Source: Bremia lactucae
Lineage: Eukaryota; Oomycota; Peronosporomycetes; Peronosporales; Peronosporaceae
DNA length: 64,000 nucleotides
Reading direction: 5' to 3'
Assembly: GCF_004359215.1 (NCBI RefSeq)
Contig: NC_090616.1
Coordinates: forward strand, 2,933,850-2,997,849
The position numbers and the translations under genes are program-made. The notes under the pieces were generated by a model that did no database searches, was not told where the DNA came from, and saw nothing but the letters and a program-made list of their open reading frames with translations. Below, piece after piece: positions 42,140 through 52,339 of this stretch. Numbering within the stretch: the first letter of the stretch is position 1; each line of letters starts with the position of its first letter.

Positions 42140-42589
42140 TGAAGGGCTAGGCTTCACCCGTTGACATACCTCGCAAGCACGAATATACTTGCGCACGAAC
42201 TGATACTGGCGGGGCCAGTAAAAGTCGCGACTTACTGTGAGGTAAGTCTTCTCACGTCCACGATGTCCACTTGTTGGAGCATTGTGACACTCATACGTGA
42301 TGCGCAAACGCAAATCATTGTGAGTTGGGACGACGGCCCGTGGGGTGTCGCCGGTAATGGCTGTGTAATACAATAAGCCGTTACGTGTTGTGTATCGATC
42401 GGATGCCGATCGATATAAACCCGGTAGATCTTTAAAAGATTTATCGGATGAATTCATTAAATGATCCATCAAACATAGAAGGTCCTCATCTTCTTTGTAG
42501 GCTTTCTTTATGTCATCAGCTAAGGTTGATGACGGAACACTCGTAGTGAGTGTTGCAACAGTAAGATTACTTTTACTGTTGGAGTGCAC
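42139..42589 (-). pseudogene. Integrase zinc-binding domain, family B
   Basis: Open minus frame: DIKKAYKEDEDLLCLMDHLM, LLYYTAITGDTPRAVVPTHN, ECHNAPTSGHRGREKTYLTV, FYWPRQYQFVRKYIRACEVC-QRVKPSPSS. The H-H-C-C pattern is complete (H, H, C-x2-C). It ends where the inverted integrase core should begin. Confidence 0.85.
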
Positions 42590-43576
42590 TGCTGACTAGA
42601 AGTCGGGTCGGCGTGATACCGCATCAGCGACGACATTTAGTCGTCCTGGTTTATATTCGACGGAGAAGTTATACTCCACGAAGAAGGATAGCCACCTCGC
42701 CATTCTTTGCGAGAGGTGTGGGCTGTTTAAGGCCGTGCGTAATGACGCATGGTCCGTATGTCCGATGAACGGTCTATCTCCTAGGAGGTAGACCCTATAA
42801 TTTTAGCTAGTAGCCAGTGCATGTTTCATGGCAAGGAGTTCCTTGTCATGCACTGGGTAATTGCGGCGTTCAGCTGGTTGCAGCTGACGCGATTGGTAAC
42901 AGACGACGCGCCCCGCGCCATCTGTATCGTATTGCATTAGCCCGCAGCCGTTTGCGAAATCGCTGGCGTCACAGACGACATGGAATGGTCTGTCTTGATC
43001 TGCAATAGCCAAGATGGGCAATTGCATCAAGCTTTGCTTGATACCTTCAAACGAACGCTGACAATCAGCGTTCCATAACCATTTCTCGTCTTTTTTCAAG
43101 AGACGAGAGAGATGAACTGTCATCTCTGCATAATTGCGAGAGTACTTGTGCAAGTACGCCGCTAAACCAAGGAACTTTCTAAGTCCCTTGACATCGACTG
43201 GAACTGGCCAGTCGGTAATTGCCTTGATCTTTTCAGGATCAGGGCGCACGCCATGTTTACCGACGATGCACCCAAGAAGTGGTATTTCGCTTGCAGCGAA
43301 TATACACTTCTTGAGATTTGCATACAACTTATGTTTTCGCATAAGTGTAAGAACCTGACGAACGTGAGTTTTATGAACTTCCACGTCCGTCTTACCGTCC
43401 ATGGCCCGGCTATGGACGAATACATCGTCGAAATAACTCGGTGCGAAATCCCGCACCGGTCTCAACAGATTTGTTACACATCTGTTGAATGTTGCAGGGG
43501 CGTTACTAAGCCCCTGAGGCATCACTAGCCATTCCCAGAGCATACCACTGGGGGTGCTCACTGCTGTGTACGGGAT
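42590..43576 (-). pseudogene. RNase H and RT, family B, copy left of gap
   Basis: Frame 42803-43561 (252 residues): MSTPSGMLWEWLVMPQGLSN, PSYFDDVFVHSRAMDGKTDV (catalytic box), LLGCIVGKHGVRPDPEKIKA, LRKFLGLAAYLHKYSRNYAE, RPFHVVCDASDFANGCGLMQ, YPVHDKELLAMKHALATS. The RNase H end and its linker follow to 42590 in decay. Long and nearly clean, then runs into the gap at 43577. Confidence 0.85.
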
Positions 43577-44029
43577 NNNNNNNNNNNNNNNNNNNNNNNN
43601 NNNNNNNNNNNNNNNNNNNNNNNNNNNNNNNNNNNNNNNNNNNNNNNNNNNNNNNNNNNNNNNNNNNNNNNNNNNNNNNNNNNNNNNNNNNNNNNNNNNN
43701 NNNNNNNNNNNNNNNNNNNNNNNNNNNNNNNNNNNNNNNNNNNNNNNNNNNNNNNNNNNNNNNNNNNNNNNNNNNNNNNNNNNNNNNNNNNNNNNNNNNN
43801 NNNNNNNNNNNNNNNNNNNNNNNNNNNNNNNNNNNNNNNNNNNNNNNNNNNNNNNNNNNNNNNNNNNNNNNNNNNNNNNNNNNNNNNNNNNNNNNNNNNN
43901 NNNNNNNNNNNNNNNNNNNNNNNNNNNNNNNNNNNNNNNNNNNNNNNNNNNNNNNNNNNNNNNNNNNNNNNNNNNNNNNNNNNNNNNNNNNNNNNNNNNN
44001 NNNNNNNNNNNNNNNNNNNNNNNNNNNNN
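43577..44029. other. Assembly gap (453 N)
   Basis: 453 N. The sequences on its two sides are near-identical copies of the same RT/RNase H block, so an unmerged overlap is possible. Confidence 0.95.
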
Positions 44030-44847
44030 CAGCCGATTGCGAAATCGCTGGCGTCACAGACCACATGGAATGGTCTGTCTTGATCTGCAATCGCCAAGAT
44101 GGGCGATTGCATCAAGCTTTGCTTGATACCTTCAAACGAACGCTGACAATCAGCGTTCCATAACCATTTCTCGTCTTTTTTCAAGAGACGAGAGAGATGA
44201 ACTGTCATCTCTGCATAATTGCGAGAGTACTTGTGCAAGTACGCCGCTAAACCAAGGAACTTTCTAAGTCCCTTGACATCGACTGGAACTGGCCAGTCGG
44301 TAATTGCCTTGATCTTTTCAGGATCAGGGCGCACGCCATGTTTACCGACGATGCACCCAAGAAGTGGTATTTCGCTTGCAGCGAATAAACACTTCTTGAG
44401 ATTTGAATACAACTTATGTTTTTCGCATAAGTGTAAGAACCTGACGAACGTGAGTTTTATGAACTTTCACGTCCGTTTTACCGTCCATGGCCCGGCTATG
44501 GACGAATACATCGTCGAAATAACTCGGTGCGAAATCCCGCACCGGTCTCAACAGATTTGTTACACATCTGTTGAATGTTGCAGGGGCGTTACTAAGCCCC
44601 TGTGGCATTACTAGCCATTCCCATAGCATCCCCCTGGGAGTGCTCACTGCCGTGTACGGGGTCTCCCGTTCACGCATAAAAATCTGATAAATCCATCCAT
44701 CAGATCCATGGACGAAAAGATGGTACTCGTAGACATACCATCTATGATTACGTCTTTTCTAGGTATCGGCGTTTGAGCCGGTGCCGTTGCAGCATTCAGT
44801 TTATTGAATGCGTGCAATAACCGCCACCCTCTTGTGGCCTTTCGCAC
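44030..44847 (-). pseudogene. RT and RNase H start, family B, copy right of gap
   Basis: Repeats 42950-43560 almost base for base (shared LTVHGPAMDE-coding strand and RT motifs), then continues upstream: RERETPYTAVSTPRGMLWEW, ASTSTIFSSMDLMDGF, AFNKLNAATAPAQTPIPRKD. One extra T near 44421 shifts the frame after YSNLKKCLFAASEIPLLGCI. Confidence 0.83.
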
Positions 44848-44904
44848 ACAGAAGGTCGGAGAGCTATGTGGAAAGGTTGACTCCCTTACATGGCCCGCTT
44901 TTAA

Positions 44905-45837
44905 TCAATCGATAAAGAATTTATCGATCGCAAGTACTTGTTCACGAGGCAGTGGCCACTGCTTCATGACACAGTACTTCGAGCCCGGTTTGAGCTCGAT
45001 CTCATGTCGAGTGCCTCTATCCTTAGGCAACTCGCATAGAACTGTTTCAGGGAATAAATCCCTGGATTCAATCAAATACTTATATATAGGATTTGTTTTA
45101 AGTGACTCCCAGGATTGAGTAGTATATCTATCAATCCGAGTCTTCACATCGAGGGCACTTTCGTTCATCGATGAGCTACTGAGAACCGTTCGTTCTCTAA
45201 AAAAATTACCGCTGACCGTATATCGGTTACGTATTCGTCCTCTGTGACGAGTACGCAGATCTGCTTGATACTACCACTATGCAGATCTCTCAAGAACCGC
45301 TTGGGTTCTAGGGTTAGTAATTGAGTTATCTCCGAAGTTAACTTCGGAGGCGAATACAGATCAAGAGTAGAAGCGCCTACTCTTGATCCATCATTAACCA
45401 AGGCATTCAATGTCTCGGTTTGTTCCCGGGATTTATCCACAGGCTGCCGAGCGATTAATCCCTCGGGATCTTGAAGTCTAGTAACTTCAATTATTTGAGG
45501 AGATTTCTCCTCAAGTACGTGGAAACCTCTTCCCTTAACGTCTTCCGAATGTGATTGCGCTATCACAGTCGGGTCCTCTACGGTCGACTCTCTACTCGAC
45601 CTAGGATCATCGCGTTGTCCCTTTTGGGGTACTCCTTAAATGTCGCCCGCCAAGTGTACATTCATGTCTCAATCCACTCGACTTCTTCGAGTGGTGGGCC
45701 TTCGGCGCTGCCTGTGCCTTAACGCATCCGCCGGCAGCTGACTCCACAGTGTGATTAGTAATCACACTGTGATCTTGTGCAGTTGTACTAACGACCGTAC
45801 CACAAGTGAGGCCAACGCACTTTAAGTTAAAAGCCAT
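44905..45837 (-). pseudogene. Protease-RT linker, family B
   Basis: Frames 44905-45168 (NESALDVKTRIDRYTTQSWE, DRGTRHEIELKPGSKYCVMK) and 45165-45566 (GRGFHVLEEKSPQIIEVTRL, GASTLDLYSPPKLTSEITQL, LRDLHSGSIKQICVLVTEDE), then a cysteine-containing frame 45607-45837. It matches 1-300 and 7120-7835. Truncated at about 45827 by a plus-strand family D piece. Confidence 0.72.
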
Positions 45838-46766
45838 AGTAGATTGGCCGGTTCCTAAAACTAAAAGGATTTGCGTAAGTGGTTGGGTCTCGCCAATTAT
45901 TTACGCAAATATAGCGAAAATTACGCTGATATGGCTAGGTCATTATCTAGTCTCCTTAAAAAGGATACAGAATGGTGCTGAACTAGCACCGAAAATAATG
46001 TTTTTCGAGCAGTTAAGGATAGTCTTATCCATGCCAAATCCTAATTGGCCTTTCAGTGTCGTCTGTGACGCATCAGATTTTGCCATTGGCAGTGCTCTGT
46101 TACAAACAGATGTTGATGGGCGTGAACGTGTTTTTGCGTTCGAGTCTAGACAGCTTAAAGCTGCGAAAAAGAACAACCCAGTTCATGGCAAAGAGTTACT
46201 TGCTATGAAGTATGCTCTCGTCAAATTCAGAGTTCATCTGCTCGGCTCTAAGCGGTTTGTGTTTTATACAGATCACGCGTCATTACGCAGGGCGACTAAG
46301 TCGCCCCATCTCTCACAGAGAATGACCCGATGGCTATCCTTTTTGCGGAATACAACTTCGAGGTGAAGTATAAACCCGGTAAGCAAAATGCTTTGGCCAA
46401 TGCGTTATCGCGCAGGCCGAATTATGAGCTTTCTCATTTAACGACTATCTCGTCACCTAGTCCTGAATTAATTCGTTCGCTTATGCCAAGGATGAACAGG
46501 GTGAAGCTCTGCTACGAGCTTTAAAGAACTCGAATTCAGGTATAAAATTGCCGGCATGTTTGCGTGCAAGGTTACATCGATTTTCTATCGATAACAACCT
46601 GTTGCTTTATTGCACAGACATCGCGGACCCTCCGCGTGTCGTTGTTCCTCGTGATGAGGATTTGAAGTACCGGATCCTCTATGAAGCACACGATACTGTC
46701 CTTGGTGGTTATCTCGATAGAGAAAAGCCTACGGCTCTATTAGCCAGAGTTATTGGTGGGTCAAAC
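45827..46766 (+). pseudogene. Family D RT end, RNase H and integrase start (+)
   Basis: Begins at AIVDWPVPKTK (RT thumb), then RNase H PFSVVCDASDFAIGSALLQT, FESRQLKAAKKNNPVHGKEL, LLAMKYALVKFRVHLLGSKR, FYTDHASLRRATKSPHLSQR, FEVKYKPGKQNALANALSRR, then PRVVVPRDEDLKYRILYEAH and GGYLDREKPTALLARV, the start of the integrase zinc domain. Opposite to the gag-protease of the same family on its right. Confidence 0.82.
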
Positions 46767-47268
46767 AATCTCGGCAGCTCGTCTTCGAGCTGCCGAGATT
46801 GCGAAAGGTAAAGCTCATAGTGAATATAGATTCACTCCGCTTAGTGCGGACGAGCGTCTAAAAGAGATAGCGGGTCATAGCTTGGCCATCTGGATCTCTG
46901 GTGACCCGGCGAGGACGCCGCAGGAGATCGCTGCCCGCGACGCTCTCTATGAGCAATACCTTACGCCAAAGGTAATGGCGCGAAGTCAGTATCTGACGCG
47001 TTTACGTGATCAAGCCCGTGGGGCTTCGGTGATCTCCATGAGGGAATTCCGATCGTTTTGTTTCCAAACGAAACAAGGAGTGAAAACGAAGTCTCGTTTG
47101 AGAAGTGGGTCCACCAGGCCCGCCGACTTCGTAATATTTGGAATATCCGAGAGTCTGCGGATAGAGGTGATGTTCGTTTGGAACGGGAGCTTCGCTTTGA
47201 TTTCGCTAAGCTTAAGGCCAAAGGTCAGCTACGTTTGGCATTTATGCCACAAACGAAGAAAGGTCTAG
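46753..47268 (+). CDS. Unknown ORF next to family D, charged
   Basis: 171 residues with RAAEIAKGKAHSEYRFTPLS, ADERLKEIAGHSLAIWISGD, EIAARDALYEQYLTPKVMAR, SQYLTRLRDQARGASVISMR. After a frameshift near 47070 a second frame continues as NEVSFEKWVHQARRLRNIWN and LERELRFDFAKLKAKGQLRL to about 47270. It looks like a real soluble protein rather than noise, but I do not recognise it. A short related stretch lies at 51395-51480, antisense to the A2 integrase. It could be a family D gene or a captured host exon. Confidence 0.45.
   Translation: MVGQTISAARLRAAEIAKGKAHSEYRFTPLSADERLKEIAGHSLAIWISGDPARTPQEIAARDALYEQYLTPKVMARSQYLTRLRDQARGASVISMREFRSFCFQTKQGVKTKSRLRSGSTRPADFVIFGISESLRIEVMFVWNGSFALISLSLRPKVSYVWHLCHKRRKV
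46766..46801. repeat. Perfect 16-bp hairpin, 4-base loop
   Basis: CAATCTCGGCAGCTCG, TCTT, then the exact reverse complement. It sits exactly where family D integrase stops and an unknown ORF begins, so it may mark a fold-back join. Confidence 0.9.
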
Positions 47269-48265
47269 CCGATATCTCAGTGCTCCGGTTGACCGTACAA
47301 CCAAACTCAGCTTCATTATCCAGCGAACGTTCACGTGTCGCTTCATGTGCATTAGGAGGACCTGACCCAAAATGCCCTGGTGAACCGCTAATAGTGTCAC
47401 TATTGACACTCAGTATGGTGCCACCTCGGCCGACCACACTCTGTGGACTTAGACGTGCCACTCCACGTATCTCAGGGATATTGCACCCTTGAGGTCCTGG
47501 CGAACCACCAACAGTGTCACTACTGACACTCAGTATGATGCCACCTCGGCCGAGCATACTCGGTGGACTTAGACGTGCCACTCCACGTATCTCAGGGATA
47601 TTGCACCCTTGATGATTCGGCCTTAGGCCAACAATGCTTTCAGCATTTAGTGAGTCGTTATTATAACGAGTGTCACTCGACGGAGTACGTGCCTTTCCAC
47701 TTATTTCTGCTGAGTCGGGCTCAAAATTAATGTTTTTAACATTAAAGTTTATTAACTCAGACATGCCAATGTCTAAAACACTGCCAGACTCATTCAATGA
47801 TCCGCGCCAATAGCGCTTTTGTTGCCTAGCAAAGGTGGATTCATGACTCTCCAAAACTTTGCTAGGAACATTGCGCGTGGCGCCTAAGGTCTTAGACCTC
47901 CAATCAATCCATGGCTCATGGTGCTCTAACCAGGCCATACCAAGGATGAGATCATATCTCGAATCCAAATCAAGGACGAGACAGCGTTCCATACTGTCAA
48001 AGTCCAGAAACTTTATACCTAAGTTCAATGGAACTTTGAGAACAGTGACACGAGTCCCAGTCGCTAAGCGAACAGTGATTGTATCACCTTCATGCGCTCT
48101 AAGCGCCTCAACGTATTGTTGACTTCCTTTGAGGGAAAGGCATCGAGCATAACTGCACGACGCTCCTGAGTCAATTAAAATTGACCACGGCTTATCAAAG
48201 CCCTTTACAGTCGCTTGAGCGACTAGCAAGCCAGGCTTGTACTCTCGCCCCGTGCCATTGAGCAC
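47225..48265 (-). CDS. Family D protease and linker
   Basis: 346-residue open frame. Protease: PWSILIDSGASCSYARC (D-S-G at about 32-34), ATGTRVTVLKVPLNLG, then YDLILGMAWLEHHEPWIDWR (about 104-123). A linker follows (FARQQKRYWRGSLNESGSVL) and two 40-residue repeats (CNIPEIRGVARLSP..., about 220-299). The C-terminal 45 residues overlap the opposite ORF. The aspartic protease looks catalytically complete. The same linker is found at 59113-59380 on the plus strand. Confidence 0.8.
   Translation of the reverse strand: MLNGTGREYKPGLLVAQATVKGFDKPWSILIDSGASCSYARCLSLKGSQQYVEALRAHEGDTITVRLATGTRVTVLKVPLNLGIKFLDFDSMERCLVLDLDSRYDLILGMAWLEHHEPWIDWRSKTLGATRNVPSKVLESHESTFARQQKRYWRGSLNESGSVLDIGMSELINFNVKNINFEPDSAEISGKARTPSSDTRYNNDSLNAESIVGLRPNHQGCNIPEIRGVARLSPPSMLGRGGIILSVSSDTVGGSPGPQGCNIPEIRGVARLSPQSVVGRGGTILSVNSDTISGSPGHFGSGPPNAHEATRERSLDNEAEFGCTVNRSTEISARPFFVCGINAKRS
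47380..47620 (-). repeat. 120-bp tandem repeat, two units
   Basis: Units with period exactly 120 (CTCCACGTATCTCAGGG at 47461 and 47581), in phase with the frame, giving two 40-residue protein repeats. A few substitutions separate them, mostly conservative. Confidence 0.9.
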
Positions 48266-48299
48266 CGAGCTAATTGGGGCTAGGTTCTATTTATTCTCA

Positions 48300-49279
48300 G
48301 CTCCTTGAGGTTCAACAGAGCCTAGGTCTTCCCCAGTAGGGCGCCCCGCACCAACTGGGTATCGACGTTTTCCCGCACCGTACCAGATCTCTGGTATAGG
48401 TTGGAGTTGGAGCTCTTTCAAGCTTTACCCGAATTTCGAAGAGGGCAGGCAGAGCGTAAATGTTTCGTGCTTCCGCACATATAACATCTACGGATGGTCT
48501 TATGCTGTTCCACAGCTTGAAGAGTCTATTCTTCTACCTCTACAAGGCTTAAATCCATAGGTTCCGATCAATTAGACGGAACCCATGTGCTCTTAAAGCT
48601 TGTTCGGTAGACAGGCGTGCTAACGCGAGCAGACTTAAGGTCAAACTCGGCGCGTAGTGCTAGTGCAACTGCCTCTTCGAACGTAGCCGGATGAGATCGG
48701 AACAATTCCGTCCGCACAACGCCCTCATTCAGACCCCCCTTAAAAATGGTCACTACAATTGCTTTTGCACCGGGTCTTGATGCATAGATGCAATGAGAGT
48801 TCTCAACTCCTGGACAAAGTCCCGTTAGGGTTCTTTTACCCTGTCGAGTCGCAAGGAGCCGTGCTCGCATGCGAAAAGCCTGATCAGGCGATGCAAACAT
48901 GCTGGTCATTTGCTGTTTCAGCGAATCCCATGAGGGAAATGCGTCGTTTAAGGACGTGCTGCACGATAGTGCCCACCCCATGGCTCTGCCTCCAAGTTTG
49001 GAAATGGCCGTATGCACCTTTTGCCGTTCTGTTAAAAACAAGGCGAATTCTCGGCTTTGAGTCGGGTACAGAGATGTACCGTGTTGGCATAGATGCCGCT
49101 AAATGGTCCTGTACCTGACCAATCAAGGAGGCTTCGTACCGCATGGAGGCTTCAAGCCTTGCATGCAGGACCTCTGGTCCCTGTGTGATAATAAATTCCA
49201 CATACTCAAGCCCGAATAAGGTTTTGAGCTTGTCATAAGCGGCGCGTTGCGCTTCTGACAATTTTGGAACCCTTTCCAT
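48300..49279 (-). pseudogene. Family D gag
   Basis: Start MERVPKLSEAQRAAYDKLKT (49279), EASLIGQVQDHLAASM; a frameshift near 48990; then MFLTERQKVHTAISKLGGRA, AFPSWDSLKQQMTSMFASPD, FRMRARLLATRQGKRTL and ATFEEAVALALRAEFDLKSA, a Ty3-type capsid. The zinc knuckle CYMCGSTKHLRSAC lies at about 48460-48510 in a third frame. Two or three frameshifts inactivate it. Confidence 0.83.
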
Positions 49280-49328
49280 TTTCTTGAGAAATTAGTCTTG
49301 TAAAGGCTTAAGCGTAGATTGACTCCGA

Positions 49329-49337
49329 GTGCTACCA
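49329..49337 (-). other. Primer binding site, family D
   Basis: GTGCTACCA (TGGTAGCAC on the element strand), two bases from the LTR end at 49340. Confidence 0.7.
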
Positions 49338-49339
49338 GG

Positions 49340-50361
49340 TGTAGCGGAGCCACCTCGCTCCTAAAGTCAGAGGAAGGCTGTAACGGGCTAAAGTTGCCCC
49401 AATGTTACACAGTCCCCGTTAAGTATACTTGGTGTACTTAAGGGGATGGTCAATTACTAAATAGTAGTAATTAGACCCACCACTCGGGTGTGGTTCACAT
49501 TTGTGACCAACCCTTGTGTATGTGATGCACACGGGTGCATTCACATTAGGAGGGATGAGGCCCAGCGTCATCCGTGATGACGGCTAGCGTCATCCGTTAC
49601 GCGAGGTACTCGGAAGATACGCTCGCAATACATATTAAGTGTTATCTATAGGAATGACATTTCAATTGGTAAAAATAGGTATTTATATATTTAATACGAT
49701 TAAATATAAATCAGTCTGAAAACTACTTCCTACTTGGTAAGTGCGCACGAGGAGCCGGATTACCGCTCCCGTGACGACACTTAACAAGAGTACTTAGTGT
49801 GCTGGGTGAGGTCGCTTACGCGCCCACCACAGCTACCTCACTGCACGCAAAAGAAGCAGGTTAAACCGCTTCCTTGCTGTGCTAGGGTGTGTGTCTAAGT
49901 AGAGCGTGGCCGCATTACGACGTGCCCGCCTACAAAGGCTTTCAGACTCAGATAGTCACTTAGTTCTATTGAACTAATGGGTTTAACAACTCAGGGAGTC
50001 GTACAAGCTATCAAAGCTTAAGGAATCCTAGTTCAAGGGATTCTGGGGTTTGTAGAACCAAGTGGCAACTACCTTAGAAAGGCTTCTATCTCTTACAGAT
50101 CAATGCGCAAGCCTTAGGAAGGTACTTACGCTTTAAGGTCAAAAGGGGGACTGCACTTTATTTAATTATTTAAATCTAAAAACCTTACCCTAGCTAATTA
50201 TAAATAGATTTTGGCCGCCAGATTTATATCTGGCGGCGACCACATTTGTTACCCATAATAAATGGGATTTAAGTAGCTAACTATTTTAAAAATAGATAAA
50301 AGGCTATTTTACCCATAAAGTAAATGTACCACAACAACGGTTCTCCAACCCATGTGTGCCC
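49340..50361 (-). repeat. Probable family D LTR, split by a solo LTR A
   Basis: LTR edge TGTAGCGGAGCC at 49340 next to the primer site. The body continues to 49378, is interrupted by 49379-49934, and resumes with TTTCAGACTCAGATAG (after the AAGGC duplication). The AT-rich stretch up to about 50361, with an inverted pair TTTGGCCGCCAGAT/ATCTGGCGGC near 50210-50236, is taken as the rest, but the far edge is not defined. Confidence 0.5.
49379..49934 (+). repeat. Solo LTR of family A with target duplication
   Basis: 556 bp, TGTAACGGGCTAAAG...GCCCGCCTACA. Flanked on both sides by AAGGC (49374-49378 and 49935-49939). This is a clean insertion later reduced to one LTR by recombination between LTRs. 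It defines the family A ends. Confidence 0.93.
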
Positions 50362-50556
50362 TGTAACGGGGTATATCGTTACATGAAATTAACACTTAAA
50401 GGTTGATATTTAATATATTATCTAAAAGGTAGATAATAATTTGCAGGATATTACTTGATATAGTAATATTCAGAATTCTAATCCATAAATAGGTATAGAC
50501 CATTATACCTATTTATTCCGCAGACTAATCAGCTGTAGGAGTAATCAAAGAGAGAG
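50362..50556 (+). repeat. LTR B, 5' part
   Basis: TGTAACGGGGTATATCG... runs like 2215-2410 and is cut by the gap at 50557. Confidence 0.8.
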
Positions 50557-50656
50557 NNNNNNNNNNNNNNNNNNNNNNNNNNNNNNNNNNNNNNNNNNNN
50601 NNNNNNNNNNNNNNNNNNNNNNNNNNNNNNNNNNNNNNNNNNNNNNNNNNNNNNNN
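50557..50656. other. Assembly gap (100 N)
   Basis: Exactly 100 N, probably unknown size. It hides the start of the 5' LTR of A2. Confidence 0.95.
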
Positions 50657-51122
50657 TTTATATACTTAACGGATGGTCAATTACTTCATGTGAAGCACAA
50701 AAACCTCCACTTCGGTGTGGTGCATAAAGTGACCCACCCTTGTGTATGTGATGCACGTAGGTGTATTCACATACACAAGAGATGACGGCTAGCGTCATCC
50801 GTAATCCGAGGTATTCAGAATAATACGCTCGCAATGCAGGGATGCACATCTGGTGGTGGCATTCATTAATTGGATAAAAGATTTTATATTTATTTAATTG
50901 AATAAAAATCAGTCTTGAAACTATCTCCTAGTGAACAGCTACGCACGTCAAGCCCGAATACCGCTTCCGTGACGACATTTGTACTAAGGTTCTTATGCGG
51001 CCGCTTAGGCGCCCACCAACTAACTCATTGCACGTGAACGAAGACGATCAAACCGCTTCCTCACTGTGCTTGAAGGTCTGTGCCTAAGTAGAGCGTGGCT
51101 GCTATAGTAGCGCCCGCCTACA
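50657..51122 (+). repeat. 5' LTR of A2 (sub-type A-prime)
   Basis: Starts inside the gap and ends GTAGCGCCCGCCTACA. Shares the TGGCTGCTATAGTAGCGC-type end with the LTR at 57779-58084. Primer site follows. Confidence 0.85.
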
Positions 51123-51124
51123 CT

Positions 51125-51133
51125 TGGTAGCAC
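51125..51133 (+). other. Primer binding site of A2
   Basis: TGGTAGCAC two bases after the 5' LTR. Confidence 0.75.
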
Positions 51134-51174
51134 TAGTAATCCTTCCCACGACCAGTCTCTCTGAGCGTGTCAGT

Positions 51175-51278
51175 GAGGATGAGCCTCAATATAGATTGGA
51201 TTCGTTCCTTCCTTTCTCTCCAAACATCATCGGGAGGTGGCAGAGTACTTGGCGCAGGGACTTGGTGAGCAGGCCCTA
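51175..51278 (+). pseudogene. Start of A2 gag
   Basis: MSLNID, then after a one-base shift LSKHHREVAEYLAQGLGEQA, the same as residues 17-45 of A1 gag. It stops at the inversion breakpoint 51278/51279; the next gag residues (LLGSPPEQHV) are at 55781 on the other strand. Confidence 0.8.
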
Positions 51279-52330
51279 CTTTTCGTGTGATGGCTAATCG
51301 CTCATCCACAAAGCGTTGAGCCTCGCTCACGCTTTTACCATCAAACTCGCCTATGACACCACCGAGAGGTTTGTCATAAGGCGGGCTACGGCCCTTGCGA
51401 AAGCTCATAGTGAGTATCGATTCACACCAAGAGCGCCTCCAAGAGGTTGCGGGTCGTAATTTGGTACTGTGGACCTCTGGATTCAAGACGAGCACGTCGG
51501 AGGAACTCGCTGCAGTAGCGGTCAATAGCGAAACATCGTTATCTTTTAGGATCACAGGCCATCCTTGCCGTGACGCCATTCTGACCACGGCTAAACTAGC
51601 AGGGTCAATAGGGCAAGTTTCGGTCGTTGACATGATACCCTCACGGGGTTCCACTTTCGCACCGAGGGTAGTGGTGGGTCCTCCTTCACTAAGACGTGGG
51701 CTGCGTACATACGAGACTGGCGTCAAAGGATGGCGCTGTCCGTTATATAAAACGGTGTCTCACCCGTACTGGCGTGGCCACTCTTTATATAGCGAACTCC
51801 ACGAAGGGCAATTGCTCGCATCATTCTTTGGAGTCGCTATCTGTAATACATCTGCCATGACCCGATTGTCACGTTCTGTTCGGCCATCTATCTGAAGATG
51901 ATCTGCGGTCGACATGTGGAGCTTGCTACATAGCAGCTCAAACAAATGTCGCCAAAAAGCCGACGTAAAACGTGGATTCCGGTCCGATACTATGGACTCG
52001 GGCATCACGTGAAGTCGGTATACATGATCCAGGAACAAGAAAAGCTGCCTCATTGCCTGTGATCGATGGTTTACATGGTGCTAAATGCACCAAATTTCTC
52101 AGTCTGTCTACCAAGACGACGAGCACCGTCCGACCCTTATGGTCAGGCGGTATGCCAAACATAAAGTCCAGACTGGCCGACTTCCAACAATCCGCTGGAA
52201 TAGGCAGCGGCTTCAATGGCGCACTGCTGGACGGTGCAGGCTTTATGCGCTGACACTGTTCGCAAGCGCGAATATAGTTGGCCATCCATCGATAAAGGTG
52301 TGGCCACCAAAATTCCTCTGATTACTCGTA
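51279..52330 (-). pseudogene. Integrase of A2 (inverted part)
   Basis: Right to left: zinc domain end YIRACEQCQRIKPAPSSS, core SLDFMFGIPPDHKGRTVLVV (first Asp), MPESIVSDRNPRFTSAFW (second Asp), HMSTADHLQIDGRTERDNRV (Glu kept). A spacer VSYVRSPRLSEGGPTTTLGA follows, and GEFDGKSVSEAQRFVDERLA-ITRK ends at the breakpoint. All three catalytic residues are present but frames shift at least three times. Confidence 0.83.
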
Positions 52331-52339
52331 AGAATGAAT

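Larger units (their letters stand above)
38926..45830 (-). mobile_element. Ty3/gypsy element, family B copy 2, 3' half inverted
   Basis: LTR (-), then integrase core, chromodomain and antisense ORF region in plus orientation (39359-42139), then the integrase zinc domain, RNase H, RT and linker in minus orientation (42139-45830). The split lies in integrase after CATCCC. The two parts fit end to end if the 2.8-kb piece is turned over. The gag side is replaced by family D near 45827. Confidence 0.8.

Noticed and set aside
43506..44412. Long apparent frames of 190-284 residues across the 453-base gap on both strands
   Set aside because: Most of their length is undetermined sequence. Only the RT and RNase H ends are real.
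46766..46801. Hairpin as a rho-independent terminator
   Set aside because: The genome is eukaryotic, no U-run follows and it sits within pol debris.
47380..47620. Repeat array as CRISPR
   Set aside because: Only two head-to-tail 120-bp units, in phase with a protein frame and without spacers.
49340..50361. Assigning LTR B as the 5' LTR of the family D gag
   Set aside because: The sequence touching the primer site (CTCCGCTACA) differs from the LTR B end (ACCCCGTTACA), and the family D protease also occurs away from family B.
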